Shown here piece by piece: positions 47,301-58,700 of a stretch of DNA of 64,000 nucleotides. Each line of letters begins with the position of its first letter. The stretch's first letter is position 1. Both the position numbers and the translations under genes were made by a program. The DNA is taken from assembly GCA_948470475.1 (NCBI GenBank), contig OX419346.1:471001-535000 (forward strand), in the 5' to 3' direction. This stretch comes from Galaxea fascicularis (lineage: Eukaryota; Cnidaria; Anthozoa; Scleractinia; Euphylliidae). The notes below the pieces were generated by a model. The model saw only the letters and a list, made by a program, of their open reading frames with translations, was not told where the DNA came from and did not search any database.

Positions 47301-50300
47301 TCGTGTTTAAAAGAAGCAGTAGCAAAACATTGTACTTTTGACGCAGATGCAAGGGAAATACTTCAATCTGCTTTTGATGAATACAATCCTTTCTGCAACG
47401 TGTCCACGGAGGAGGAAAGTAAGGACTCTTATCACTTCTTATTTTATCGTGTTTGTTCCTGTCTGGCATGTTTTTTTTTTTGCCTTAAAAGCATAGGCCC
47501 ACAGACAAATCACAGGAACAACATAATATCTACACGGTGACAATAATATTTTTTTGCACTCCTACTTAAGACGACCTTTTGCTTGCATATATACATAGGC
47601 CTCAACTTTTCAACCACCGTTTGGTTAGCTCATGAATCAGTTGGTAAGATGTGACGTCTGAGAAGTGACAGAAAGATCGTGGATTCAAACCCCAGATATG
47701 ACCACAAATCAGGGTATCAAATAACCGCTATGATCATGCTGGATATACGTAAGCGCTGCTTCAGCTCTGGATGAACTCACCAATTAATCGAGCAGAGAAG
47801 CGGGGAACGTAGTTCACGGTGCTTTGGGCTTCCTTACTGGGGAGCAGGGTTGGCATAGTGGTGAGAACACTCGCCTTCTACCAGTGTGTCTTGGGTTCGA
47901 TTTCCGGACTCGACTGGGCTGAGTTTGTTCGTTCTCTACTCTCTCTCTATACATCTACGAGTTGGTCATGTTGGTTGAGGCTGGAGGATGAGCAGATCGT
48001 CTGCCCCCGATCGAGTCATGTGGCTGTTGCATGCCCTATGTTCTTAAAGGCAGGAGAGGAAAGGAATTAGAATTGATTGGTGTTTTTCGCTTGACTGTCA
48101 ATGAAAGAATTCGAAACTGCGAGAAGGGCTGGAAAATATTCGCGCGAGAAAGTCATGATATGACTTTCGTGCTTAGAAATGGTTACCAAAGGCGCGAGTC
48201 TGGTATCCGCCGGTTACATGTAATTGCTTTATGCTCATTGACCTGGTCCTTTACCGTTTGAGTCTGTAGTAGTGATTGGCCCGAGTAATTCGTTTCGTTT
48301 TGGTTTTCTCGGCACTCATTTCCAACTCGCTGTATTTGTTGAACACACAGGTGTCAATAGAGAAGGTGGATACAGCCTGCCTGATGAAGGATCAGACGGA
48401 GAAGCGCTGGATGCCACAGGACAGTGCTCAATAATCGCACAGTTAAACAGGACTCGGCAATGCATTACGCTGTTCATTAGAAGTTTACAAGCAGATCCAT
48501 ATGGAAACTGCAGGTATAACGCGTGAAATTCCAAGCCTATGTGTATCTTTCCTACAGTAGTAAGAAACAGGAGAAAAAAATACAGATCAAAAGATGGGGT
48601 AGAACCATAATCTCTCTTTTTCCGTAATCACGAATCCAAATTTTATGTACGAACTCAATATATTTACGTTTACTGTGTGAATTCAAACTAAGCTTATGGT
48701 AGTTTGAGCCCGAGTGCCTGCACCTCAATTATGTTTTCACGTTACTGGCTTGGCGGGTCGCGCAAAGTTTTCCGCCGTGAAAATGTTCCCAAAAGAGCGC
48801 ACAATCTGCATCTTGGGATTAAGGGCGCATCGTCTGCTATTTCTGTTCATATTGCTGCTACGAGTGTGTCCTAAAGTAAATTGTTAGGTCCTAAAAGATC
48901 AAGAATACTTTTTATTTCGGGTACCTCTATTCCGGGTTAGCGTCAAAAGAACGTGTCCTGAATAAATTGAATTTTTCTTGCAGCGTTAAGTACAGCAACA
49001 TGCAGGACTGCATAGTGTGTGTGCTGCGCTCCTGTCTCCGAGAATATGGTATCATTGATGATGCCGACATCCAAGTGCAGCTGGAACAGTCACTGAACCA
49101 GACAAGTCCTGAGAATTTTTATTGTCGCGGCATGCTCGAGGCGCCAAAAGTGTCTTCAAGCCATGATCATGTAGACTGCGATCCCGGATTTTTTGAAGCC
49201 GAAGTGGAATGCTTAAGGGATTTTAACGATACCTTTGCTGCTAATGTATCGGATTCAAGTCTTTGCACGTAAGTGTAGACGCTAAGAAATTTTAGACCTA
49301 AAACTACATAAAAATGATGTTGCGTTAGTGGTTTAGTGAGTGATGATGGTGGAAGGTGACATGCGCGATTGGACTGAAGTTTACTACTCTTCAATCTGAG
49401 TTTGAACAAATGCAATCCTTTTGAGCGATCTTTTATTACTTCTGTTTCTTTATGCTTGTTAGTTTACACACTGGGTTGAGTATTGGTTGATCTAGGGTTT
49501 TGACGAAAACTAGAGAGACTACTGTGCGTGGGGGGAGGGGGGAAGGGAGGGAGGGTGTGGTAGATAACGACTGTGATAGGGTAGGTAGGTTCCCTATCAG
49601 GAATTACGATCAACCTCCCCCCCCCCTCCTTCCTCCCTGCCCCCACCGATGCAGCACTACAGTTTCCTTAAGAACTAACCCTCATGTTCCCGATTACACT
49701 TGGTAACTAAAGGGATTCGGGATGAGCTTCAAACAAATACAGCTTACGATGAAGCAAGATGAACCCGAAATCACCTTTCTGCCTTACATTGTGTAGCTAT
49801 ATACGATACAAGAAACTAGACTAAACTCACTTCTGGTTCTCACTCCATTATAGCAAATTCGCGGACGCGAAACGATGTCTCCGCGATCTCATAACAAGTA
49901 GCTGCCCCAATGATACCAGACAATCATCTCTCGAATTTGCGATTGTGTTTGATGACTACAACCCTTTCTGCCAAGGAAGCAGAGATCAAGGTACATATAT
50001 ACTTTCACTTTAGTGTTAATCTAAGAAATATGGAAGTGACCTTTTGTCGCAAGTTTAATTTGGCTGCTGTTGCGTAGTCTCTGCTACCATCTGTCAGGGT
50101 GAGCTCCCTAGAAAGGGAGACTGATTAAAACTTTGGCCACACCGTAACCACTAAGCGAGCGAAGTCACCATTGCGTTGCGTTGGAACGTCTCATGGAGCC
50201 TCTGTATTCAGAAAAATGTAATCAAATGTTTATAGCATGGTGTTAAGAAAGGAAGAGGGAAATAACATACCTTTTGAATTAGTGCTTTTCAATCCCAAAC

Positions 50301-50623
50301 GTGCTTTGACTATATGCCATCAACTACCTTACGAATCTTATAAGAATAATGGCTGTCTGGTATTTTAATAGTAGGTTAGATTCACTGTAATCATACATCA
50401 TCACAATCATGAACAAAAACTATGGAGACTGGACGCGGTTTATTTTTATTTTTTATCTTTAGATGGATCAACGCCAGCCTCCCCTGCCGAAGAATTTAAT
50501 GAACCTTGCTTGGCCGAATTTCCAACAGTAGCTAAGTTATTAGGATCTAAAGGGACATCAGTCCAGTTAGTACATTCCATTCTCTTATTACTAGTTATGG
50601 TCTCTTTCTCAAAAGCAATGTAA
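44386..50623 (+). CDS. GPI-anchored protein with two copies of the cysteine-rich domain
   Basis: Eight exons (44386-44428, 45453-45585, 46375-46659, 47282-47418, 48351-48513, 48984-49268, 49854-49990, 50463-50623) join without a frame break to encode 433 residues. Exon 1 (43 bp) encodes most of the signal peptide. Exons 2-4 and 5-7 each encode one domain (about residues 15-185 and 186-380). Each copy has the order SC/QC...RQC, DC/NC, a C-x(6)-C-like pair, FYC, a central PC or DC, a further C, LC at the exon end, then a Cys pair and (D)(E/D)YNPFC. Exons 3 and 6 are both 285 bp, and exons 4 and 7 both 137 bp. Exon 8 encodes an acidic linker and ends in LVHSILLLLVMVSFSKAM, a good GPI-attachment signal (small residues GS lie upstream). 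Poly(A) AATAAA near 50729. The domain family is not recognised. It should act at the outer cell surface. Confidence 0.8.
46740..46935. repeat. Dispersed repeat fragment in intron 3
   Basis: This has the same character as the repeats at 21.7 and 48.1 kb (AATTAACCAATCGGAATC, ACCATGATTGGTTTTAG). It is diverged, and the borders are approximate. Confidence 0.4.
47621..47702 (+). repeat. tRNA-like SINE head
   Basis: An A-box-like GGTTAGCTCATGAATCAGTTGG and a B-box-like GGATTCAAACC have tRNA spacing, but the intervening arms do not pair as in a functional tRNA. It lies in intron 4 of the cysteine-rich gene. A SINE fragment is likelier than a gene. Confidence 0.5.
47838..47990 (+). repeat. tRNA-derived SINE
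   Basis: The head reads GGCATAGTGGTGAGAACACT with a B box GGTTCGATTTCC (47894-47905). It is followed by a non-tRNA body (GAGTTTGTTCGTTCTCTACT). The same family appears in reverse orientation at 61.2 kb. Confidence 0.65.
48080..48340 (+). repeat. Dispersed repeat abutting exon 5
   Basis: It shares GGTTACATGTAATTGCTTTA..., GATTGGCCCGAGTAATTCG and TTTTGGTTTTCTCGGCACTC with the repeat at 21.8-21.95 kb. Its end runs almost directly into the acceptor of exon 5 (exon begins 48351). Confidence 0.55.
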
Positions 50624-50924
50624 ACTAAACTCTTCAAAGTGTCCTTATCTCAAAAGATTTATTATTTCTATTGTACATATCTAACTTGCTTGACCGCCAC
50701 AGCAAAACGTAGGTTCTTAGCACGCGCAATAAAAATTGTACATTTCCGGAATATTTGGAATATTTCGGAATATTTGTTTATTTTAACTCACTGCAGTTAC
50801 AAATCAACCGACGGCATATCTCAGTTACTGGCTGTTTTTTAGGACTTTCTTTAGACACAGTCTGTAATAATGCTTCCACTCTTTCGGTAAATGTATCATG
50901 ATATAATACAACTGTAAAACAAAG

Positions 50925-51183
50925 TTGGTAGAGCATCGCACCGGAATAGCGAGGTCACGGTTTCAAGCCCGGTTGAAGTCCGGAATTTTTTTCAGGATTC
51001 TTTACGCAATTGTAAAATTGCGATCACAACTGCGACGATCATTCTTCATTCGATTTCATATCCGCAGATCACATATGATTTCTTTCATATGCATTATTCA
51101 CTGTAAAAGAAAGTATTGGGAACTTCCTTTAAGCTGTCGTCACCAGTTCATCTTGGACAGTTTCCACGCAGTTCCTTTACCTA
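50925..51183 (+). repeat. tRNA-derived SINE, second family
   Basis: The head reads TTGGTAGAGCATCGCACCGG with B box GGTTTCAAGCCC. The body reads TTCAGGATTCTTTACGCAATTG, then CATATCCGCAGATCACATATG. It is interrupted at its right side by the foldback element at 51184. Confidence 0.65.
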
Positions 51184-51531
51184 CATGAGGTTTCATTAAA
51201 GGAGTCGCCACTATGGTCAGAGGCTTTTTCAGGAGAGCATGGGTCTAACAGGGCCTTCACTGGCTCGTAGCCCAATCTCGTTCCCAGAGCCCACGTTCCC
51301 AGAGCCCACGATCAATAGTGGTTGCCAACGGTTACAAAAATGCACCTTGACTGCGACTGCGCATATTTTGGAACTGGCGTACCTACCGAGCTCTCGATCA
51401 CTGCCGCAGGCCAGAGGGATCGTGGACTCTGGGAACGAGAATGGCTACAATCCAGTGAAGGCCTTGTTTGACACATGCTCTCCTGGAAAAGCCTCTGACC
51501 ATAGTGGCGACTCCTTTAACGAAACCTCATG
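51184..51531. mobile_element. Foldback MITE with arms over 110 bp
   Basis: The left arm, beginning CATGAGGTTTCATTAAAGGA, is matched by the reverse complement at the right end with few differences through about 51315 and 51418. The arms include GTCGCCACTATGGTCAGAGG and CTCGTTCCCAGAGCCCACG. The central loop is about 100 bp. No coding sequence is present. Confidence 0.8.
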
Positions 51532-51971
51532 CACTGTATATTCCCAGCAATCAAGCCGTTGTTTGTAAAACATCCCAGCCAGTTACTATATAGCGTTTAA
51601 ATTCCCAGCCAGCTCGATTACTGCTTGCAGAGCGGCTTTTTTGTCCAGCGGCCCCGTTGGGTACTCCTGCACTGATGCAAAGCTTAATTACGCTACAACA
51701 AAGCCAGTAGGAAAAATTGTAACCGCAACGTCAGGTCTGAAAAGAGGTATGGATTTTAGAGGCTACTGAGGACTAAAAAAGGGTGTGGCAAATGGCATAT
51801 ATTGGTCAGGGTTTGGAGAACGGGGCGGCACACCCTACCAAGTATTCAGAGGAGACCCCCCCCCCCTTCCAGGTTACAAGACTTTATTTGACAATCAATA
51901 ACAAGACAACAGGCTTTGATTATTTCGGAAAGCCTCTCGCCGTTTCCGACTTAAGGTTGTGGGCATCTGAG

Positions 51972-52427
51972 TTAAACGAATCGCCCGTAAACATCGCAAC
52001 ATGTTCTACCTGCGTAGTTGCTTTCGGTGGAATCCGCCAAGTCTTCACCATACCACAAACGAAACGTCTGCCCTGAGGAATGGTAAGGAGCGTCACCAAA
52101 AGAAAGGACAAGAGAAGAAGACAAACCGGTATAACCAGGAATACGAGACCACTTCCTCAATCTCAGACCGCTATCACCTGACGGCGCTAGCGCTATAAAC
52201 CTGCTCAGTGGCAAGATGACCCGATAGCTCGAGCTGGTTGTTATGGCAACACCAACGTGATTTCTTACCACAGGTATCCAACAGCCCCAGTAAGACCAGC
52301 TGTTACTACTTTGCGTGGCACAGGTTACGTAACCATACAGTTGAACCAACTTTATGGCTGCTAAATTACCGCGGGGAACGTAAAACCTGCCAGGTCGTTC
52401 ATCTCGAGCCCTAAATGACCACTGGGT
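51972..52427 (-). CDS. Terminal exon of a cnidarian-type extracellular protein
   Basis: The reading frame, read leftward, starts after an acceptor (GAATTCAG at 52434-52428). It encodes 151 residues: RPGRFYVPRG, AAIKLVQLYGYVTC, SNSWSYWGCW, HVGVAITTSS, WSRIPGY, then QTFRLWYGEDLADSTESN, RTCCDVYGRF and a stop. I recall this pattern (GY.SC...YWGC...ITT...IPGY...WYGEDL.D..E.......C.DVY) as the C-terminal domain of several uncharacterised secreted coral proteins, often behind PAN or fibrinogen-like segments. AATAAA on the minus strand at 51888-51883 fits a 3' end. Upstream exons with a signal peptide should lie to the right, but I could not find them in 52.4-55 kb. It may be an isolated exon left by a partial duplication. 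Confidence 0.6.
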   Translation of the reverse strand, partial: TQWSFRARDERPGRFYVPRGNLAAIKLVQLYGYVTCATQSSNSWSYWGCWIPVVRNHVGVAITTSSSYRVILPLSRFIALAPSGDSGLRLRKWSRIPGYTGLSSSLVLSFGDAPYHSSGQTFRLWYGEDLADSTESNYAGRTCCDVYGRFV

Positions 52428-55176
52428 CTGAATTCAGCTTCTTCCAGCGGTCTTGGGAAACAAACAGCCATGAATGGCAAGTTAAGGGTTCGACTCTAAC
52501 AATATTGTTGCACAAACACGACATTGCTTCATGGTCAGGGGTATGATGTGCGCGGCTTCAAGACAGTCATCTGATAGCTGTTTGTAAAATGTTACTTCTT
52601 TTTCAGTATACAAAGGCATACTGCTACATGAAATAATTTCTGGAATGGTCTGCTTATCAGACGCAAGGTCAAAGAGAGGTTATGTCAAGAAAGCAATTCA
52701 TTAGCTAAGCCAGCCAACATCAAAAAAGGAAGCCGCTGAAATGAACCTTATCGATGAATCGCAATCACATTTATGGGTAGAAATAACGGTAAAAACTGTT
52801 GTTGTGGGATAGAGGAAGTGTCGTAGCTGATTGCAGAAAGAAAGGAAGTCGATTGCTCGGCCGATTGGCAGCAGTTACTGTACTGTGGATGCCAGAGGTC
52901 TTCTCGCTCACCAGCGGCGAGGAGCGTCGCTCAATTCTGTCGACCCCAACGAGAAGAAAACCTCTGGCACCCCGGGAGGGTACAGTTATTGTTGTTGTGA
53001 ATTAAAAATACTCGGCACATTGTTTTGTCTCAGGCTTTCTTTCTTCCCAGCATGCATGGAGCAAAGGTTGCAGCAAGAAAGGAAGTCAATTGCTCGGCGG
53101 ATTGGCTGCAGCAATTACTATTGTTGAGAACTAAAAATCCTCAAATTGTTTCGTCTGTTTGTTTTCTTTCTTCCAAGCTGCAAGGAGCAAAGGTCTAAAA
53201 TACGGACGTGTCCGTATTCTTGGGGTGCACGTGACGTCATAAAAACTAAACATTTTTTTAGTTTTCATCTTCATCACGTAAAAGACATATTGGAAATATA
53301 ACACTTTCTATATTTTCAGCTCGGTAGCATGCTTTGATGTGAAAATAAATGTAGAACAGTTTGAAATTCAGATTTTTTCACATTGCGTGACAAAAGATCG
53401 CTGCCGAGAGACGTGTCACCAGAGGTAGCCCAAGCTGACCTTTGTAATGTAACCACCAGCGTAATGGTGAAATTATAAGGCTTTGTGTGGGGGGAAAGGT
53501 ATCGGATTTGAAGGGAAAATTAGCAGCGATTTTCAGTAAAAACTTCAACTCCTTTGTGGTACCTTTTGTGTCCTATGTGGTTCTTGGGCCGATTTGAAAG
53601 GATTTTGTGGAGTTTCAGTGAACTGAACTGAAACTCCAGCAAATCCCAACACAGACCGTAGAGCTTAAACTACATGTGATGTCACTTACGTGAAAACAGC
53701 GATTGGGGTCTGAACAGCCAAAATGATAGGAGAAGGGTGCTTGTGAATGTTTGCAAGCTCAGGAAAAGAGAAGAAATCAGACCGCGATGTTGGTGTACTT
53801 CAGCAGGGTACACCAACATGGCGCCCCTATACTAAACCAGTTTTGGGTGGTACATTTTGCCAAATAACTCGCCCTCAGAATATCGCACAACCTTGAGACT
53901 TTGACATGTTGTTTACTCATAGCTCTTCTACAACATCTCATTTTCTTGACTTGAATTATTGAATGGTTGGTTATTTTATTTTTCACTTGCGTGACACACG
54001 CACCAAGAATTGTACTAAGCAAAAACGGATTGCGGCAGTAAGAAAGGAAGTAAAATGTTCCTCAGTAAAAGTCCTAATAAGGCGCAACATTCTCGTACGA
54101 AGTCAATATTAAAATTTCAGTATATTTTAAAGACCATTCGCCATAGCACAACACAAAACGTTCTGAAAATAGTTGCATTCATACCAGTCCAGGTAGCTTG
54201 CAGGTTTTGTAGCGGGGGTGGGGGGGGGGGGGGGAGGGCGGGATTTTACAGTCTGCCTTGCTTACCACTGTAGATTTCTCGTGATGCTGAGTCACCCGGC
54301 GTCCCAGGTTGTAATCACGGGTTTCTCCCAGCAGTAGAGTGATCTAAGTTTTTGGGAGTACTGTTGGGAGTGATTCTTTCTAAATTCTAGTGGTTCATTC
54401 AGTTGAAAACCGCTTAACTTTGAAGATGAATGCCTTGTAAAGCGAAAGTACGAAAATTTGAATATTTATTTGTAGTTGTATTTGTAGATTTTCTCCGTCT
54501 GTCCTTTCTACAAGCGGTAATCGATTTCATCTCCGTTCTAAATTCGAAATGAAGACAGGACTAGTGTCTTTTAACAGTAGGTTCTATGATCCTTTCGTTG
54601 GGGTCCTTGGGGCAATTATCTAAATCGGGCTGACACAATACACCTTTTTCCTGGGTCATATATTTTCGCGCACTACAAGTTTCAATACATTTCGTTCTCC
54701 ATATCCTCCATACCTACCTCCTCCCGCCCATCTTCTGGTCAAATACTCGAGTACTGTCAACATGCAACATTACACTGAGGATGATGGGCCCACGGGAAGG
54801 GACCATAGGGGCAGTAAACAGATGGGTTCATTAGGTATAATTATCTGTGGTGTGCCTGGAACACCTTTTGCTTGATTTCATCAAGAGTAGAAAATGATGA
54901 CCGTTATTCATGCGTCTGTTGTCTTCTTTTGATTGAACAACGCGTGGGTGTGGCCTGACCCACAGCACCAGTGTACCCCTTACCCAGAGTTCCATGGTGC
55001 GATAAGCCAATATGGCGGGTAGAACCTGGTGTAAGACCCCACTATTATGTCCCGAGATATAGTGAGGTCTTACACCAAGTACTAGCCAATATGGCGGCAG
55101 ATGTTATGTTTACTGCAAAATGACTACAAGCAGCCTTTTATGAACACTCTTAAAGGAACACAGGCTTAAAAAAAAA
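52428..55176. other. Repeat-rich gap
   Basis: This contains a direct repeat (next entry), repeat-like sequence at 53190-54030 (ACGTGACGTCATAAAAACTA; GGTGTACTTCAGCAGGGTACACC), and a poly-G tract at about 54218-54233. Two GTCTTACACC-type segments flank AGATATAGTGAGGTCTTACACC near 55030-55076 as a small inverted repeat. No coding exon is recognised. Confidence 0.4.
52836..53130. repeat. Direct repeat split by a small palindromic insert
   Basis: GAAAGGAAGTCGATTGCTCGG plus a GATTGGCAGCAGTTACT-like end occurs at about 52840 and again at about 53075 (AATTGCTCGGCGGATTGGCT). Between them, about 52886-52976 is a palindrome with arms GCCAGAGGTCTTCTCG and CGAGAAGAAAACCTCTGGC, probably a short MITE. A fragment of the same sequence (CGAGAAGAAACCTCTGGCG) lies at 10493. 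Confidence 0.6.
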
Positions 55177-55643
55177 ATGGAAGGCGACGACATCAAGGAA
55201 GGATTTCTCTGTCCCATGTGTCTTAAAGATTTGCGAAGCGCGTCGCTTTTGCAGAAGCATTTTGAGGAAAGTCATTCGGACGATAAAGACACCCTTCGCC
55301 AAATACGAGGGATGTTTGGGAAGGCGAAGAGGAAGATTCTGGATAAAATAGAAAGTTCGGAAACTGATGGAGCATTTGCTGGAGTTGAAGATGGGGCTCC
55401 TGAAGGGCCTGTTAGCAGAGGAGTAGATCCATTTTTGTGGGATCACCAAGAATTTGGTAAGAATAAACACTGATCGATATTGAATGACATGCATGACTTC
55501 AATCTAAAGGATTGTCAACTTAACTTACAGTAGTGTTAAGCTTATGCTTGATAGTGTCATGTGAATCAGCACAATCAATTAAGCTTAAGAATTTGTATTT
55601 CCACAGATTCAAAACCTTGAAGTCAATTCTCCATAGACAGCTT

Positions 55644-55727
<84 letters not shown>

Positions 55728-58700
55728 AACACCACTGTGCATACTGCTCTGTAACTCATACCCACGGAACTTAAACAGTATTTTTTAGGAGTCAAATCAC
55801 TTATGGTAACTTCATAAAGACCATTCCTTTAATGCTCAGGAGCTTCAAGGAGCAGATTTAAAGAATTCAGGGACAGACGAGATGCAGAGATTGACAGATT
55901 TGTAGTAGAAACCAATAAAATCCTCATAAGACTTGAAAAGGTATGTCATTATAACATTTTTGTAAACCAGTCCTATTAATTTGAAATTTGTTCTTGGTTT
56001 TTGGTCTGGGTCGCACTTGAACATACTGTAGTCTCAACAAATGTTAATTTGTAGTGTACATGGCATTACAGTTGCCTTCATTGTTTAGAAGATAGTGAGT
56101 GTTACATGTAGCATAGTACATTCAACAAAATTACTCAATTCTGATTGGTTGAGAGCAGCACAATTAATCTCAAGCTGTACTCTGTAGGAGTACCTACTAA
56201 GTTTCCATGGTAACAGTATGTACCCAATTATGAGCAGCAAATTTGAACATCAACAGAAAAAAATAAATTATTTTCAGTGTCACACAAACTAAGTTTGTGA
56301 TTTGCCAGAATTCTTGCATGATTTTGATGACTATATACTATTATACTATTACATAAATCAGTTATTGATTGATTGTGTGAGATTATCTCACAATAAAATT
56401 CCTAATGTTGTTAAATGTACTATAAATAAAAAATGGTACAACATTCTCGTACAATTGCCAAAACATTGTTTTACAGACTCGCCAGCACACCACCATCATT
56501 TTGTTACAAAACTAACTGAAATATTATGTTGTTTGTATTCTCGCAAATGTGTTCGAATACGCATTTGTGTCTGTAATAATTTGTGCTATTGTCAGCAACA
56601 TGTGAAACTTAGGTCTGGGACTGTTATTGAACTAACCCCCTTATTTGGACTTAGTGCAAGTTTAATGGGACCCCCCCCCCCCTTTTGATTTCTATTGATT
56701 TTCTGTGGGGGGGATGAGTATTGTCTAGAACTGTGCAAATGATTTCATTTCTTATAATGTTTTGTTTATTTGCCCAGTTGTTAAGATCAGGAGTGCATAA
56801 ATTAGACTCACCAGCACTGTCTGCAAGACCAGGTCGAAAATGTGAGTGGAAAGACATTCTTCAATTCAATTATTGATGCATTACAGACAGTCTTTTTCAT
56901 GCAGGGCCATCTTTTCGGAGAGTGAAACATCTTTGGTAGTAGCAGTAGCAGTAGCAAGAGTTAACACTATTTGAATTATTTCTTCTTTATTTCAACTACT
57001 TGGCAGTTGTAAGGAATCTTGAAAATTCTCTGAAAGTCTTTCCATAAAACATGCATTAACTGAAAAACAAATTTCAAGGCACAATTTTGACGATAAATCA
57101 GGGAAAAGCTAACATGGATCACGCTGGCCATTTTCAAAGCTGGCTCATAAACTTGGAAACTCCATTCAAACAACAAAACTATTGGTCATGTGTGAATTGT
57201 AGACTGACTGTAAGTGATGTGTGAGTATTTGCTGTAAACTTATGGCTACCAATCATTTCCATAGCTCTTGAGAAAAGCCTGGTTCCTTGGATAGCTGACA
57301 GTGAAGTACAGTTTTGTCCAATTTGTAAAAAGCAATTCAATGTTGCACGACGCAGGCATCACTGTAGATTGTGTGGAGGAATCATGTGTAGAAAATGTTC
57401 CACTTTTGTGTCTGTAACATTTTCAGGTGAGATAATGAACAAATAATTATTATTTATTCACAGCTGGTTATATTGCATTTTAATTGAATAAAAAATGGAA
57501 AAGCAATGTTGTCAGGGCGGTCTCTAATTTCTCAAATAGGTGGGTATATAAAAGAAGAAGCCAGAGCTCCTCAATCAGTGTTCAAACTTTTTCAGCTGTT
57601 GACCCCTGGCCCTAATACAGGCCTGTGTAGTGAAAGGCCTCTCAGTCAGTTCTCAACACTACATTGTAGATGCATGAATGAAGTCATGAATCATCAAGAA
57701 AGTGAAAAGCAAAAGTATAAAACAAATACCAGTAGATTCTGTTTGTCAGTACATGTGTACTCTGATACTCTGTGTACTCGCGAAGCGGTGAGGTAAATAT
57801 CCACCAGTGGCCACCAACACTGAGGTGAATAGTGAGATAATATAGCACAAAAAAAATGATTTTAACTCTTTTATTCCTGCAAAGATAACAACATTTTCAG
57901 GTGCAAATTCCTCGCGAATTGCTCGGAGGTGAATAGCACAGGATATCTGGAGTTTGAGTAGCCAATCGGTGTGCATTCAATGTGTAAATGATTAGTCGAG
58001 ATTGCGTTACCGCACTTCCGGTCCAAAGGTTAAATAGGAGAATAAAAGCATTGTAAGAGAGTAAGAGGAGCGCGTTATGCCAAGAGACTAAGAAGATATA
58101 ATTGAGAATTAAGAGAGGATTAGCCTTTATCGGAGGAAAGAGGTATGATTTTATTGTTGTAATTAGTGTGCTACTTGATGTTTCTGATATATTTTCGGGA
58201 TTTCGTGTTAAATGTAAGCTTATCTTCGTCTCGCCTTTAATGTACACATGTCGATTTCACAATAGCTCAATAATTATTGCCTTTTCCATTTGTAAGTCTC
58301 GTGTGCTCCCAAATTACCTTTCAGTTTTTACGTCGTTTCAAGTATCAATAAAGAATTTTATACATACTGACGAGTAGTGCTTGGAACGCCAGTAAATGCT
58401 CCTCCGTGTCGCTACGCAAGAGCAAATTAGAAGAAGAACGTGCGATCAAATCCTTTACACAATGTTATCCACTGTTAGTATATACTAATTTATCATATGA
58501 CCCATACGGCCCCATGTGCACTTCCATTCTAAAACTATTGAGAAAATCCCTGTATGAGGGCCGTACGCATTAGTGCAAGCAGGGCCGGAAAAAGCTGTAC
58601 GGCCCTGTTAGAAACATATACGGCCCCAAGCAATACAATTTTAGAGGATTTTGTTGCATCTAACCATGTAAGTTTATTTTACAACCAGAAAGCAAATGCA

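Noticed and set aside
47621..47905. Possible tRNA genes
   Set aside because: Only A- and B-box-like segments are present, without a full cloverleaf; best explained as SINE heads.
53777..54022. 81-residue minus-strand frame with several Cys
   Set aside because: It lies in repeat-like DNA; the frame probably recurs with the repeat rather than encoding a gene.
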